A stretch of 64,000 nt of DNA from Lentisphaerae bacterium RIFOXYA12_64_32 (GCA_001803235.1 MHBL01000450.1:1-64000), one strand, 5' to 3'; shown: positions 8,620 through 18,185, counted from the stretch's first letter. Numbers and translations: made by a program. Notes: a model not told the origin generated them from the sequence alone.

Positions 8620-9693
8620 ATGGATGCGGGTGAAATCCAGTCAAAGATCAACGCCGCCGATGACCAGATTCTGGCGCTGCTGAATGAACGCACGGCCCTG
8701 ATCAAGCGGCTCGGAAAGTGCCGGAAAGACGAGTCCGGAGATCTGCTCGACCCCGAGTACGAATCCCGACTCCTGGCTCGCTTGTCCGCACTGAACAAGG
8801 GTCCGGTCCGGAACGAGACGCTGCGTGCCGTGTTCCGCGAGATCATCTCCGGCGCCATGGTGGTCGACGCGCCGCTGATCGTTGCCTTCCTCGGTCCGGC
8901 GACGACCTTCACCCACCAGGCAGCCAGGACCCGATTCGGCGGTAGCGCCCAGTACGTACCCCAGCCTAGCATTACAGACGTATTCGAGGCCGTTGACCAT
9001 GACCAGGCAAACTACGGTGTCGTGCCGGTCGAAAATTCCACCGAAGGCGCCGTAACCCACACCTTGGACATGTTCGTTGACTCAAATGTGAAGGTGTGCG
9101 CCGAGATCAACATGGCCATCCACCACAACCTCCTGAGCCACTGCCGGACCAAGGAGGAAATCAAAGTCATCTACAGCCACCCCCAGGTCTTCGGTCAGTG
9201 CCGGCACTGGCTGCAACGCCACCTGCCCACGATCCCACTGGTCGAAGTTTCCAGCACGACGGAAGCCGCTTCCCGGTGCGCTAACGAACCCGCCGCAGCC
9301 GCGCTGGCCAGTGCCCTGGCCGCCGATCGCTACAACCTGGATGTCCTGGCCCAGAACACCGAGGACTTCTCGGACAACCTCACGCGCTTTCTGGTCCTTA
9401 GCCGACAGGACGGCAAACCGACCGGGGATGACAAGACATCCATGTTCTTCGTTCTCCGGGACCGGGTCGGCGCCCTGTACGAGAGCTTGCGACCATTCTA
9501 CGCGCACAAGATCAACTTAACCTTCATCGAGAGCCGACCGTCACGGCGAAAACGCTGGGAATACTATTTCTTCGTCGACTTTCTCGGTCACGTATCCGAG
9601 AAACGAGTCCAGGAAGTATTGGCAGAACTCGGCGAACACTGTCAGTTCGTCAAAATCGTCGGCAGCTACCCGCGGGCAGCATCCACGGCGTAA
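8620..9693 (+). CDS. pheA: Bifunctional chorismate mutase / prephenate dehydratase (P-protein)
   Basis: A 357-residue enzyme making phenylpyruvate from chorismate for phenylalanine synthesis. Residues 1-85 are an AroQ-type chorismate mutase ('KINAADDQILALLNERTALI'). About 90-270 are the prephenate dehydratase domain with 'FLGPATTFTHQAA', 'GVVPVENSTEGAV' and the catalytic 'NLTRFLVL'. The last 80 residues are an ACT domain with the Phe-binding 'ESRPSRRKRWEY' motif, so feedback inhibition by phenylalanine is expected. The start ATG follows gagggg. It leads a same-strand run with hisC, tyrS and lpxA; hisC could supply the next transamination. Confidence 0.95.
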   Translation: MDAGEIQSKINAADDQILALLNERTALIKRLGKCRKDESGDLLDPEYESRLLARLSALNKGPVRNETLRAVFREIISGAMVVDAPLIVAFLGPATTFTHQAARTRFGGSAQYVPQPSITDVFEAVDHDQANYGVVPVENSTEGAVTHTLDMFVDSNVKVCAEINMAIHHNLLSHCRTKEEIKVIYSHPQVFGQCRHWLQRHLPTIPLVEVSSTTEAASRCANEPAAAALASALAADRYNLDVLAQNTEDFSDNLTRFLVLSRQDGKPTGDDKTSMFFVLRDRVGALYESLRPFYAHKINLTFIESRPSRRKRWEYYFFVDFLGHVSEKRVQEVLAELGEHCQFVKIVGSYPRAASTA

Positions 9694-9781
9694 TGGCCTG
9701 CACGGACAGACTGTGTTCGGACGCTCCCGCGAGAACGCGCGACACGCAGAACCCCAATCGAGTACAGAAGGTGATCCGCGC

Positions 9782-10888
9782 ATGAAGGCGATGAAATGGC
9801 TTAACCCCGACGTGGCAAGCCTGACACCCTACGAACCGGGGCGGCCCATCGAGGACGTGGCACGCGAGTTCGGCCTGGACCCCGCCCAAATCAGCAAGCT
9901 GGCGTCGAACGAGAACCCCCTCGGCGTCTCCCCCAAGGCCAAACGCGCCATGCGCCAGGCCCTGTCCGGTTCCTATCTCTATCCCGACGGTGGCGCCTTC
10001 TATCTGCGGGAGAAACTGGCACAGCGCTTCGCCGTGAAGCGTGAACAGATCGTCGTTGGCCAAGGCTCCAACGAGATCATCGAACTCATTGCCCACGCGT
10101 TCATGGGCCCCGGCAAGTCGATCGTGGCCTCCGCCCATGCTTTCATCGTCTACAAGCTGATCGCCAAGACGTTCAGCACCCGGTTGATCGAAGTGCCCGC
10201 CAAGGGACTGGGACACGACCTGACGGCGATGCGTCGCGCCATCGACAAGGACACCAGCGTGGTCTTTGTCTGCAACCCCAACAACCCCACCGGCACCATG
10301 GTCCGGCAGCGCCAGGTCAGCCAGTTCATGGCCGCAATCCCCGACGATGTCCTCGTCGTGTTCGACGAGGCCTACGCCGAGATTGCGCTTGGCCGCATGC
10401 CGGACACGTTGCCTTACGTCCACGAAGGACGCAACGTGATCCTGCTGCGAACGTTCTCCAAAGCCTACGGCCTGGCCGGGCTCCGAATCGGGTACGGAAT
10501 CGGCCCCCAGCCGATCATGGAAGCTCTGCAGAAACCGCGCCAGCCCTTCAACGTCAGCCGCATCGCTCAAGAGGCGGCGTTGGCTGCCCTTGACGACGAC
10601 GCGTTCGTCCAGCGCAGTCGCCGGCTCTTCCGCAAGGCGAAACGGTACCTCGAAAACGTCTGCAAGGAAATGGGCCTGGAGTACGAACCGACCTTTGCCA
10701 ACTTCATCCTGATCAAGGTGGGCAAGGGCAAAGGCGCGGCCGTTACCCAGGCGCTGATGAAACGGGGTGTCATCGTGCGCCCGGTGGCCGGATACGGACT
10801 GCCGGACCACATCCGAGTCAGTTTTGGCACCATGCCCGAAAATGAACGCTTCGTTCAGGCCTTCAAAGAAGTCCTGCCGACCGCCTGA
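9782..10888 (+). CDS. hisC: Histidinol-phosphate aminotransferase family (possibly aromatic aminotransferase)
   Basis: A 368-residue class I/II PLP aminotransferase. 'SKLASNENPLG' near residue 40, 'YPDGGAFYLREKLA', 'NPNNPTGTM', 'VVFDEAYAEI' and the lysine motif 'RTFSKAYGLAGLRIGYGI' are those of HisC, which converts imidazole-acetol phosphate and glutamate to histidinol phosphate. HisC homologues beside pheA often transaminate phenylpyruvate and hydroxyphenylpyruvate instead, so an aromatic role is plausible here. The start at 9782 follows gaaggtga; an earlier in-frame ATG at 9713 has no such signal. No other his genes are nearby. Confidence 0.88.
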   Translation: MKAMKWLNPDVASLTPYEPGRPIEDVAREFGLDPAQISKLASNENPLGVSPKAKRAMRQALSGSYLYPDGGAFYLREKLAQRFAVKREQIVVGQGSNEIIELIAHAFMGPGKSIVASAHAFIVYKLIAKTFSTRLIEVPAKGLGHDLTAMRRAIDKDTSVVFVCNPNNPTGTMVRQRQVSQFMAAIPDDVLVVFDEAYAEIALGRMPDTLPYVHEGRNVILLRTFSKAYGLAGLRIGYGIGPQPIMEALQKPRQPFNVSRIAQEAALAALDDDAFVQRSRRLFRKAKRYLENVCKEMGLEYEPTFANFILIKVGKGKGAAVTQALMKRGVIVRPVAGYGLPDHIRVSFGTMPENERFVQAFKEVLPTA

Positions 10889-11022
10889 CAGGCGTCGAAG
10901 GCGGTAGATGAATAGGCTGTAGACGGTTCGGTAAGACTCGGAGTGTTTGAACGGACCGGCGAATTGGCCGTCTCCCAATCCGATCGGCAAACCGCATCTC
11001 CATGCCCGAGACTTGTTAACAA

Positions 11023-11046
11023 CCTAACAGCCTACAGCCTACAGCC
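11023..11046. repeat. Heptamer repeat (GCCTACA)n with upstream inverted copy
   Basis: About three copies of a GCCTACA-type heptamer lie just before tyrS. An inverted match, TAGGCTGTAG, sits about 110 bases upstream near 10911, so the hisC-tyrS gap could fold back on itself. No T-run follows, so I do not call a terminator. Confidence 0.6.
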
Positions 11047-11064
11047 CAAGCGACCTCATTAACC

Positions 11065-12345
11065 ATGACAAACGCTCTGGACATTCTCGAAGAACGCGGC
11101 TTCCTGTATCAGCAGACCGACGCGGCAACCTTGAAGGCCCTGCTGGACAGCGAATCCGTCTCGTTCTATGTCGGTTTCGACCCCACCGCCAGCAGCCTGC
11201 ACATCGGGCACCTCCTGCCGGTCATGGCCATGCGATGGCTGCAGCAAAGCGGCCACCGCGCCATCGCCTTGGTCGGCGGCGCCACCGCCATGGTGGGCGA
11301 CCCGTCCGGCAAGACCGAGGCGCGCCCGATCCTGAGCGTGGACGAAATCCGCGCCAACGCCAACGCCATCCGCGGCCAACTCAGTCGTTTCCTCGACTTC
11401 ACGGACGGCCGAGCCATCCTGGTCAACAACGCAGACTGGCTCGCGGGCCTGAACTACATCGAGTTCCTCCGTGACGTGGGACGACATTTCAGCGTCAACC
11501 GCATGCTCGCGGCTGAGTCTGTGAAGCTGCGCCTCGAAACCGGTCTGTCCTTTCTCGAGTTCAATTACATGCTTCTTCAGGCCTACGACTTCTACGTGCT
11601 GCGGCGGGACCAGAACTGCAAGCTCCAACTCGGCGGGCAGGACCAGTGGGGCAACATCCTGGCCGGCATCGACCTGACCCGACGCATGCTCAGCCAGGAA
11701 ACCCACGGCGTCACCTTCCCGCTTCTGCTCAAGAGCGACGGCGAGAAATTCGGCAAGACAGCGTCCGGCGCCGTTTGGCTCGACCCGGCTCGCACCTCAC
11801 CGTACGCCTATTACCAGTTCTGGCGCAATGTTGACGACGCCGACGTCACCCGGTTGATGGGGTTCTTCACCGCCCTGCCCATGGACGAGGCCCGACGCCT
11901 AGGAACCCTGCCCTCGCCGGGCATCAACCGGGCCAAGGAGATTTTGGCGTTCGAGGCCACAGTCCTGGCGCACAGTGAAGCCGAAGCCCGAAAGGCCTAC
12001 CTGGCCGCAGGAACCGAATTCGGATTCGCCGACCCGCAAGCCCAGGTCCCCACCAGCAGCAGGATTACGTCCATCACCCAGCAGGAGGCCGCAAGCGACC
12101 TGCCCACGTACACCCTTGCCGAGGCAACGCTGCGGGAAGGAATCTGGGTCATCAAACTGCTTGTTGACGCGGGTCTGTGCACCTCGAACAGCGAGGCCAG
12201 ACGCCTGATCAAAGGCGGCGGGGCCTACATGGACGATGAACGGTTGAGCGACGACACCAGAGTCCTGACCTGTGCCGATGCCGTAAATCGCCCGTTCATC
12301 CTCCGCGCCGGCAAGAAAAACCTGCGGCGCATTGTCGTCGGCTAA
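11065..12345 (+). CDS. tyrS: Tyrosyl-tRNA synthetase
   Basis: A 426-residue class I aminoacyl-tRNA synthetase that charges tRNA-Tyr. The Rossmann core has 'SLHIGHLLP' (HIGH at 46-49) and 'KFGKTASGAVWLD' (KMSKS-loop equivalent at about 230). Tyrosine-pocket motifs 'EFNYMLLQAYDF' and 'QLGGQDQWGNI' are intact. The C-terminal 70 residues form an S4-like RNA-binding domain ('SEARRLIKGGGAYMD'). Length equals the E. coli type. The start is ATG, 176 bases after hisC. It lies in the aromatic amino acid neighbourhood (pheA, hisC), which may be coincidental. Confidence 0.96.
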   Translation: MTNALDILEERGFLYQQTDAATLKALLDSESVSFYVGFDPTASSLHIGHLLPVMAMRWLQQSGHRAIALVGGATAMVGDPSGKTEARPILSVDEIRANANAIRGQLSRFLDFTDGRAILVNNADWLAGLNYIEFLRDVGRHFSVNRMLAAESVKLRLETGLSFLEFNYMLLQAYDFYVLRRDQNCKLQLGGQDQWGNILAGIDLTRRMLSQETHGVTFPLLLKSDGEKFGKTASGAVWLDPARTSPYAYYQFWRNVDDADVTRLMGFFTALPMDEARRLGTLPSPGINRAKEILAFEATVLAHSEAEARKAYLAAGTEFGFADPQAQVPTSSRITSITQQEAASDLPTYTLAEATLREGIWVIKLLVDAGLCTSNSEARRLIKGGGAYMDDERLSDDTRVLTCADAVNRPFILRAGKKNLRRIVVG

Positions 12346-12405
12346 GGGTCGCTCTTGAGCAGCGTCGCGGAACGGTAATTCTCTCCTTGGAGCGAAGGAA
12401 CCCCG

Positions 12406-13326
12406 ATGACCCAGCGCACGACGAGCGCCAAGGCGCCCCGGAACAGAACGACCCCACGCCGCGCCCGCGCCGCAACGGGCAGCAGGTCGGCGATCCACCC
12501 CACCGCCATCATTTCAGCGACGGCTCAGTTGGGCAAGGGTGTCCGAATCGGTCCGTACACGGTCATCGACGGTCACGTCATCTTGGGGGACAACTGCCGG
12601 GTCGGCCCGCACGTGCACCTCTCGGGGCACACCACCATCGGCGAGGAAACCGTCATCCACGCCGGCGCCATTGTGGGTGACACGCCGCAAGACCTCGCCT
12701 ACGACAGCAAAAGCGTCACGCATACCGAGATCGGACGCAAGTGCACCATCCGCGAGTACGCCACCATCCACAGGGGCTCGGCGCCCGGCAGCAAGACCGT
12801 CGTCGGGGACCGCAGCATGCTGATGGGTTTCGTTCACCTTGGCCACAACTGCCGGATCGGCAGTGACGTCGTCATCGCCAACCTCACCGTCCTCGCCGGA
12901 CACGTTGAGGTGGAAGATCGTGCTTTCCTCAGCGCCTCCGTCGGCGTGCACCAGTTCGTGCGCATCGGCACCATGGCCATGATCGGCGCACACAACCTGA
13001 TCCTGCAGGACGTCCCGCCATACTGCCTCCTGCAGGAGGGAGGCGTGTGCGGCATGAACCACGTCGGACTGCGCCGCGGCGGGATCAACCAGAAGACGCG
13101 CCTCGCCGTCCGCGGCGCCATCAAGGTCTATTTCTTCTCCGGCCTGAACCGGCCCAATGCCTTGGCAACGATCACGGAGCGGTATCGCGGCATCCCCGAG
13201 GTTTCGCATTTCGTGGCATTTGTGCAGTCCACCAAACGCGGCATCATCGACGCCCGCAGACGCTCCCAGGCCGAGACCGAACCCGCACCGGAACCGGATG
13301 ACGACGATTCGGCCACCGGATCCTAA
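12406..13326 (+). CDS. lpxA: UDP-N-acetylglucosamine O-acyltransferase LpxA
   Basis: A 306-residue left-handed beta-helix acyltransferase that starts lipid A synthesis by acylating UDP-GlcNAc. Hexapeptide repeats run from about residue 30 to 215. 'GDTPQDLAYDS' is the LpxA-specific loop, and 'GFVHLGHNCRIG' holds the catalytic histidine (His125 in E. coli). The C-terminal alpha-helical part ('GLNRPNALATITERYRG') matches LpxA rather than LpxD. The 28-residue basic N-terminal extension and the acidic tail (PEPDDDDSATGS) are unusual. It implies an outer membrane with lipid A. The start follows 'ttggagcgaaggaacccc'. Confidence 0.92.
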   Translation: MTQRTTSAKAPRNRTTPRRARAATGSRSAIHPTAIISATAQLGKGVRIGPYTVIDGHVILGDNCRVGPHVHLSGHTTIGEETVIHAGAIVGDTPQDLAYDSKSVTHTEIGRKCTIREYATIHRGSAPGSKTVVGDRSMLMGFVHLGHNCRIGSDVVIANLTVLAGHVEVEDRAFLSASVGVHQFVRIGTMAMIGAHNLILQDVPPYCLLQEGGVCGMNHVGLRRGGINQKTRLAVRGAIKVYFFSGLNRPNALATITERYRGIPEVSHFVAFVQSTKRGIIDARRRSQAETEPAPEPDDDDSATGS

Positions 13327-13352
13327 CACCCAGGAAGCGCTGCACATTTCCT

Positions 13353-13505
13353 CGACCTGTGCATTAGGGACGGCTTGGCGACCCCACCAGCCTTGCGCCG
13401 GTGGTGAAGCAGGTTCAACGGCTAACCGAGGCCCCTGCCACTTAGCCAACCGACCTCATTCGCCACCGGTGCGAGGCCGGTGGGATCTGACTGTTGCACA
13501 GGTCG
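13353..13505. mobile_element. MITE-like element, CGACCTGTGC-terminus superfamily (copy 1)
   Basis: A 153-bp non-coding element bounded by CGACCTGTGCA and its inverse TGCACAGGTCG. The flanks CATTTCCT (left) and CATCTCAT (right) match at 6 of 8 positions, compatible with an aged 8-bp target duplication. It fills most of the gap between lpxA and the glycosyltransferase gene, whose longest open frame starts at its right tip. Confidence 0.65.
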
Positions 13506-13550
13506 CATCTCATTGACAGCCAACGGACTCTTGCCGCGCGAGACCATGCC

Positions 13551-15650
13551 ATGGGTATCGACATCGGGAATCACGCATATCACCTCGGTCAGTTCGCCGT
13601 CGCCCTTCTGCTGACCGTGGCCACGGCGCGCCGAGTGCTCTGCGCCCTCGAACCCAATCCCGCCTGCCCGGTGCCCAGCGACCGGTTCCTGCGCACCACC
13701 GTCCTGGCCGCCCTGCTCCTGATCGCCGCCACCGCCGCCGCAGGCTTCTGCGGCATCCTGAACGGCGCCGGCATCCTCGCCATGTTAACACTCGGCTTGC
13801 TCCTGAGCCTGCGGCTGAACCGCACCGGTGCCGCCATACCGGACGCCATCGAAGCTCCGGCACGCACCTTCCCGGTCGAATGGATCCTGCCAGCCCTCTT
13901 CCACATTGCCCTGATCCTCGCCTGTCTGCCCCTCACACCCAGCAGTTGGGACGCCATGACCTATCACCTCTACATCCCCTGCCGCTGGGTCCAGGAACAA
14001 CACATCTTCCACGTACCGACCGTTTTCGGCGACAACGCCGCCGCATTCGCACCAAAGAACGCCGCCGTCCTGACCGCCGCGCTGTTGGCACTCCTCAATA
14101 CCGACTGCCTCTGCAACTGCGTGGATCTCCTGTTCCTGCTCTTCGCCGGCGTGTGCGTCTACCGACTGGCGCGCCTGCTGGGCGCCGCACCGGGTTCGAG
14201 CCGACTCGGGGCCGCCCTGTTCTGCTGCTTCCCGTTCCTCTGCCTGGAGACGTACTCCGCCAAGACGGACCTCTTCACGCTGGCGTTCCTCCTCGGCGGC
14301 GCGTACTGGCTGGCCCTTTATCTCCAGACCCGAAAGCCTATGGACGGGGCGTTCTGCCTGCTGTCCACAGGACTGGCGCTCGGGGCAAAAACCGCCGCCT
14401 TGCCGTTTGCTGCGATCGTCGTGCTCGGCTTCGTCGTGACGGCGACGGTCAACCGGCACGTGCACCTGCTGGTTGCCGCCCTGCCCCTGCTCCTCCTTTC
14501 CGGCGGGGCGTGGTATGTCGGCAACTGGCTCCTCTACGGCAATCCCCTCTTCCCCCTCGGCCTACCGGGCCTGAATATGTTCCCGGGCGCCTACGATGCC
14601 GCCGCGGTGAGGGCCGGAGAATTCCACGCTGCCACGCTGGGCCAGTTAGCACGGGCGGTCCTCAATGAACAGGGCATCCTCACCGTCGCGCTCGCGGGCC
14701 TGGGACTGGCCGGAATCCTCTACGGTTTGGCGGAAAAACACGGTGACCGCCGCGCGGACCTCGCCGTCGCGGGAACGACCATTGCGTGGACCGTCATCTA
14801 CGTCTGGGGCATCCCTCACAACCTGGAAACGCGGTTCCTCCTGCCCGCCATAGCCCTGGCTGCGGCAGGCATGGCCCTCGCAACCGACAGGGCCGGCAGC
14901 CCGCGAGTCGTGTACGCGATCGGAATCCTCGCCATGGCACTATTCGGAATCCCGCTGCTGCAACACGCATGCCGATCGGCCCGCCTGCTCCCGCGCCCGC
15001 TCCTGATCGCCGACGCCGCCGTCCTGGTCGGCGCCGCCGTCGGGATCGCGTTGTGGCTCAAGAGGACGCTCCCCACCCGCACCGCCCTGGTCGCCCTCGC
15101 CGCCACCGCACTGCTCGTCACGCTCAGCGCCATGGGCGCGTCCGCGCAACTGCGCCCGGTCAGCCTCCTGCTCGCCGACTACACCGCGGTCGCGCCGGTG
15201 TATCTCCGGTTCAACCAGCCCGCCCCTGCGGGCCCACCGCCGACAACCATCGCCTACGCGGGCCTGAACCTACCCTACACGCTCGTGGGCGACAGAATGC
15301 GGAACAAGGTGGTCTACTGCAACGTCAGGAAAGGGCTGAACGCCGGGTTCTTCGACTTCTGGAAGGACGAGAAGCGGACATATGCGTACCACAAGCCCGG
15401 CATCTACCGCGACCGCCCCGACAAAGACGCCTGGGTCCGGAACCTGCGCCAGGCCGGCGCGCAAGTCCTGGTCGTCTTCAGAATGCGACCGGTCGAACGC
15501 CAACACCTCGAAGCCACTCCCGAGGGATACCCAATCGAGGACGCCTGGGCCGCCGAAACGCCGCAGATCTTCTCGCTCCGCGACACCGCCGACTGGGGCA
15601 AAATCTACGCCGTCACGCCCGACGACGGACCTGGCCCGGAACCGCGGTAG
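13551..15650 (+). CDS. GT-C type membrane glycosyltransferase
   Basis: A 699-residue multi-pass membrane protein with about 11-13 hydrophobic segments and a soluble C-terminal 130 residues. 'SSWDAMTYHLYIPCRWVQEQ' at about residue 130 is the early loop with an acidic residue found in GT-C (PMT/ArnT-like) enzymes, which transfer sugars from polyprenyl-phosphate donors on the outer face of the inner membrane. 'HVPTVFGDNAAAFAPKNAA' and 'YSAKTDLFTLAF' fit the same fold. The acceptor is unknown; lpxA upstream makes lipid A or surface glycan decoration attractive. I placed the start at 13551 because the earlier ATG at 13494 lies inside a repeat terminus. Confidence 0.72.
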   Translation: MGIDIGNHAYHLGQFAVALLLTVATARRVLCALEPNPACPVPSDRFLRTTVLAALLLIAATAAAGFCGILNGAGILAMLTLGLLLSLRLNRTGAAIPDAIEAPARTFPVEWILPALFHIALILACLPLTPSSWDAMTYHLYIPCRWVQEQHIFHVPTVFGDNAAAFAPKNAAVLTAALLALLNTDCLCNCVDLLFLLFAGVCVYRLARLLGAAPGSSRLGAALFCCFPFLCLETYSAKTDLFTLAFLLGGAYWLALYLQTRKPMDGAFCLLSTGLALGAKTAALPFAAIVVLGFVVTATVNRHVHLLVAALPLLLLSGGAWYVGNWLLYGNPLFPLGLPGLNMFPGAYDAAAVRAGEFHAATLGQLARAVLNEQGILTVALAGLGLAGILYGLAEKHGDRRADLAVAGTTIAWTVIYVWGIPHNLETRFLLPAIALAAAGMALATDRAGSPRVVYAIGILAMALFGIPLLQHACRSARLLPRPLLIADAAVLVGAAVGIALWLKRTLPTRTALVALAATALLVTLSAMGASAQLRPVSLLLADYTAVAPVYLRFNQPAPAGPPPTTIAYAGLNLPYTLVGDRMRNKVVYCNVRKGLNAGFFDFWKDEKRTYAYHKPGIYRDRPDKDAWVRNLRQAGAQVLVVFRMRPVERQHLEATPEGYPIEDAWAAETPQIFSLRDTADWGKIYAVTPDDGPGPEPR

Positions 15651-15703
15651 CCCCGCCACGCGCAGCGGCGGAGGGTAAGAGCCCTGGAGCGGGCTGAACC
15701 GTC

Positions 15704-15877
15704 GTTCGGCGCCGAGAACAGCGCCAGCGAAACCGGGAGAATCAGGCCCGCCGCGAGGCGACCATCGGCTTGCCCTGAAGGGGCAACGTATAATAGCCCA
15801 GGGCAGAGCGACAGCGTCACCCTGGGTTCTGGTGTCGACCGGTGGCAAACGTTCGCCAGCCCGGGGCCGATTCAATA
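15704..15877 (-). repeat. 174-bp dispersed repeat (copy 1)
   Basis: The reverse complement matches 20591-20764 with only about a dozen differences by eye. The shared core includes two GC-rich hairpins, an ACCCAGGGTGACGC block pairing with a CCCTGGG block, and CCCCTTCAGGGC. The sequence stays open in a frame reading 'QGDAVALPWA', but this is most likely incidental. It lies between the glycosyltransferase and the C-terminus of the MBL gene. Confidence 0.85.
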
Positions 15878-15946
15878 CCGACTCGGGTCGCACCGGGCGA
15901 AACGGGCGATCGGGAACCCGAACGAGGCGCTGTGGGTGCAGGTGCG

Positions 15947-17896
15947 TCAGACAGAGAAGCGCAGACCAGGGTGCTCAGGGTTCAGGGTTCCAGGAATGCC
16001 CCCCTCGCCCCTCGCTTGCCACTCGCCCCTTGACCCTTGCCCCTCGTTACCCGCCCCCACCCGCACAATGGCTTCCCGGAACGAGCCCAGGTCCAGGTCG
16101 CCGAAACGCACGCGCACCGGGATGACAACCCGACCCGATGCAACACGTTTCGGGACAACGATTTCGAACCGCAATCGCACCTCGTCACGCCCTGCGGACT
16201 TCGCACCAAGCCGCGCCGGATTCGCCGCCCAACCTTCGGGCACCAGCACAAACGCGTCGACGTCCCGCGCCACGTCCGCGTGGTTCCGGACCCGCACGTC
16301 GAGCCGGATCGTGGCCCCCGGTGACGCGTCCTGTTCGTAGGGATACGTGTGCACCCAGCACTCGTCCGTGCCGAAGTCCGGGTGATCCCAGGGCAGCAGT
16401 GCTGCGAACAGGCGTTCCCGTTCCGCCAGGTTCCGGTCGATCAGATCGTAGGCCGATTCCGTGAACGTAAACCCCACGGCAACGTGCGGGTTGAAAACCA
16501 GGGTCGGCTGCAGCCGCCGCAACAGCCGCATGCAATACCGGAAGCCCACGTCCGCGCCGAGGAAGTTCCGGTTCCACGCGCAATAGTCGTCAATCCCCAT
16601 CGGTGTCACCGCGTCGCCGGCGAAGAAATACCGCGCCCCGTCGTCCGCGACCGCCAGCAGGCCGGAGTGGTAGTAGCTCTGCCCGGGGAAGTGATAAGCG
16701 GTCAGAGTGAAGTTCTCCCAGCGCCAGGTCTCGCCGTCGGCGGTCGGCCGGTCCACCGTGGACGGACGGTTGGCCAGGCACGTGAGGAAGTACGCGCCCG
16801 GGTTCGCCACAATGTCCGCCATGCCGTGGTCGGTGATCACCGGGCACTTGAGTTCGCGCCGTGCGGACTCCGCACCTTCGAGGTGGTCGCAGTGGTAGTG
16901 CGTGATCCAGGCGCCGTCGAACGCCACAATCTCGCCCTTGTCCACCAACGCCTTGGCCGCCGCGATCGCCCCGTCCGAGCACGGGTCGAGCAGCAGCGCG
17001 CGCTTCGACGCCGACACCAGCGCCCAGCACGTCCCCTGGACCACGCGCACATGGTCCGGCAGCGGGTACGCCGGCTGCTGCGTCAGCGTGACCGCCGTCT
17101 GACTGTGCGAGGCGAAGTACTTCGGGAAGTACCAGCGCAGCGCCGACACCTCGACGTAGTTCTGGTACGCGTTGGTCAGCCGCGACGCCAGCAACCGGAC
17201 CGCGTCCCCGGGCCGGTCCATCACCGTCCCGTGCGCCGGCACGAGCAACTCGGGCTCTTCCGCAGTGACCCGCTCCAGGCTCGCGAGCAGCGGCCGCATC
17301 GCGCCCATGAAGCCGTGGTAGTCGCCAACCTTGTGCCCGTTCTCTTCGTTCGCACGCTGCAGGCAGTACAGGTCCCGGATCTGCCCCGGCGCGTAGATCA
17401 AATCGCCGGTGAAGGCCGCACTCCGATCGCCGCGCCGCGCCACCAGGCTGACCGCGCCGTCCGTGTAGCCCCGTGTGGCCAGCACCGTGATCCGCCAGTC
17501 GTGCCACTCAATGACCTGCCCCTCGCACAGCTCTTCCGACACCGGAATGGGCGCCACGTGCGTGACGTGGTACGGCACGTGATTGCACAACCCGTACCAA
17601 CGGCTCTTCGGGTCGTCCCAGTAGCGCCCCGGCGCCGCGAACAGCTCGCGCTCGGCCTGCGGCACGGCAATCCGGGGCCGGAACGCCGCCTGCACTTCAC
17701 CCAGCCCGTCCGCCAGTTCGCGCCGGTGATGCGTAAACAGCACCCGCTCCACCGTACGGATCCCCAGTTCGTGCAGCACCGCGCCAAGCCCGGGGTTACC
17801 GGCATTGATCAGCAGCGCGGAGTCCGCATGCCGCAGAATCCCGACATTCGATCCCGCCGCGTGCACGTACAGGCCGTCGAGCAGATTCGTGATCAT
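15947..17896 (-). CDS. Two-domain metallo-beta-lactamase-fold hydrolase
   Basis: A 649-residue protein with two MBL-type domains. The first (about 1-245) has 'LFTHHRRELADGL' where HxHxDH is expected, so it probably cannot bind two metals normally, although 'FTGDLI' and 'VPAHGTV' persist. The second (about 270-500) has an intact 'ITHYHCDHLEGA', 'YHSGLL', 'FFAGDAVTP' and 'NPHVAV' metal ligands. About 530-625 form a beta domain like those trailing carbohydrate-active enzymes ('VRVRNHADVARDVDAFV'). The last 20 or so residues run into repetitive DNA with heptamer structure, so the native C-terminus may have been altered. The substrate is unknown. There is no signal peptide. It stands alone and faces left. 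Confidence 0.75.
   Translation of the reverse strand: MITNLLDGLYVHAAGSNVGILRHADSALLINAGNPGLGAVLHELGIRTVERVLFTHHRRELADGLGEVQAAFRPRIAVPQAERELFAAPGRYWDDPKSRWYGLCNHVPYHVTHVAPIPVSEELCEGQVIEWHDWRITVLATRGYTDGAVSLVARRGDRSAAFTGDLIYAPGQIRDLYCLQRANEENGHKVGDYHGFMGAMRPLLASLERVTAEEPELLVPAHGTVMDRPGDAVRLLASRLTNAYQNYVEVSALRWYFPKYFASHSQTAVTLTQQPAYPLPDHVRVVQGTCWALVSASKRALLLDPCSDGAIAAAKALVDKGEIVAFDGAWITHYHCDHLEGAESARRELKCPVITDHGMADIVANPGAYFLTCLANRPSTVDRPTADGETWRWENFTLTAYHFPGQSYYHSGLLAVADDGARYFFAGDAVTPMGIDDYCAWNRNFLGADVGFRYCMRLLRRLQPTLVFNPHVAVGFTFTESAYDLIDRNLAERERLFAALLPWDHPDFGTDECWVHTYPYEQDASPGATIRLDVRVRNHADVARDVDAFVLVPEGWAANPARLGAKSAGRDEVRLRFEIVVPKRVASGRVVIPVRVRFGDLDLGSFREAIVRVGAGNEGQGSRGEWQARGEGGIPGTLNPEHPGLRFSV
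15973..16050. repeat. Heptamer-period low-complexity DNA at the 3' end of the MBL gene
   Basis: GTTCAGG-type heptamers (15973-15994) are followed by degenerate CCCCTCG / CTTGACC heptads to about 16050. They code in reverse for the Gly/Arg/Glu-rich tail of the MBL protein. Confidence 0.6.
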
Positions 17897-17928
17897 TCAA
17901 GACCCTCGCTGTTTCGTGCTCAATCCGA

Positions 17929-17958
17929 ACTGGAGCGCCCGTGTCCTCGCGGGCTGCC
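17929..17958. repeat. Single arm of the GGAGCGCCCG hairpin repeat
   Basis: CTGGAGCGCCCGTGTCCTCG and the next bases match one arm of the perfect inverted repeat at 42555-42631 with a few changes. It lies just upstream of the MBL gene start. The rest of 17897-18185 holds AGTCCCG-type repeat sequence near 18026, a 9-bp ACGGACCCA-type tandem near 18080, two CAGCTTT heptamers at 18153-18166, and no gene. Confidence 0.6.
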
Positions 17959-18185
17959 TTGGTTCTGCATCGGTTAAATCGACGCGCCCTAACGGCGGAA
18001 CGACGAACGGGGATCACCCGGCTCGTAGTCCCGGCTTCAGCCGGTCCGGATTCGCCGGTCCGCTTGCCTCACGGCCCACGGACACAACGGACCCAACGGA
18101 CGGAGCTGGGACGTATACTGCTATCGCTCCTTCCCCCCTCCGCCTCTTCCCTCAGCTTTCAGCTTTCCGCCCTCATCCCTCCCCC

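Noticed and set aside
16349-17977. 542-codon plus-strand frame opposite the MBL gene
   Set aside because: Arg/Pro/Val-rich shadow composition; the minus-strand frame has clear metal motifs.
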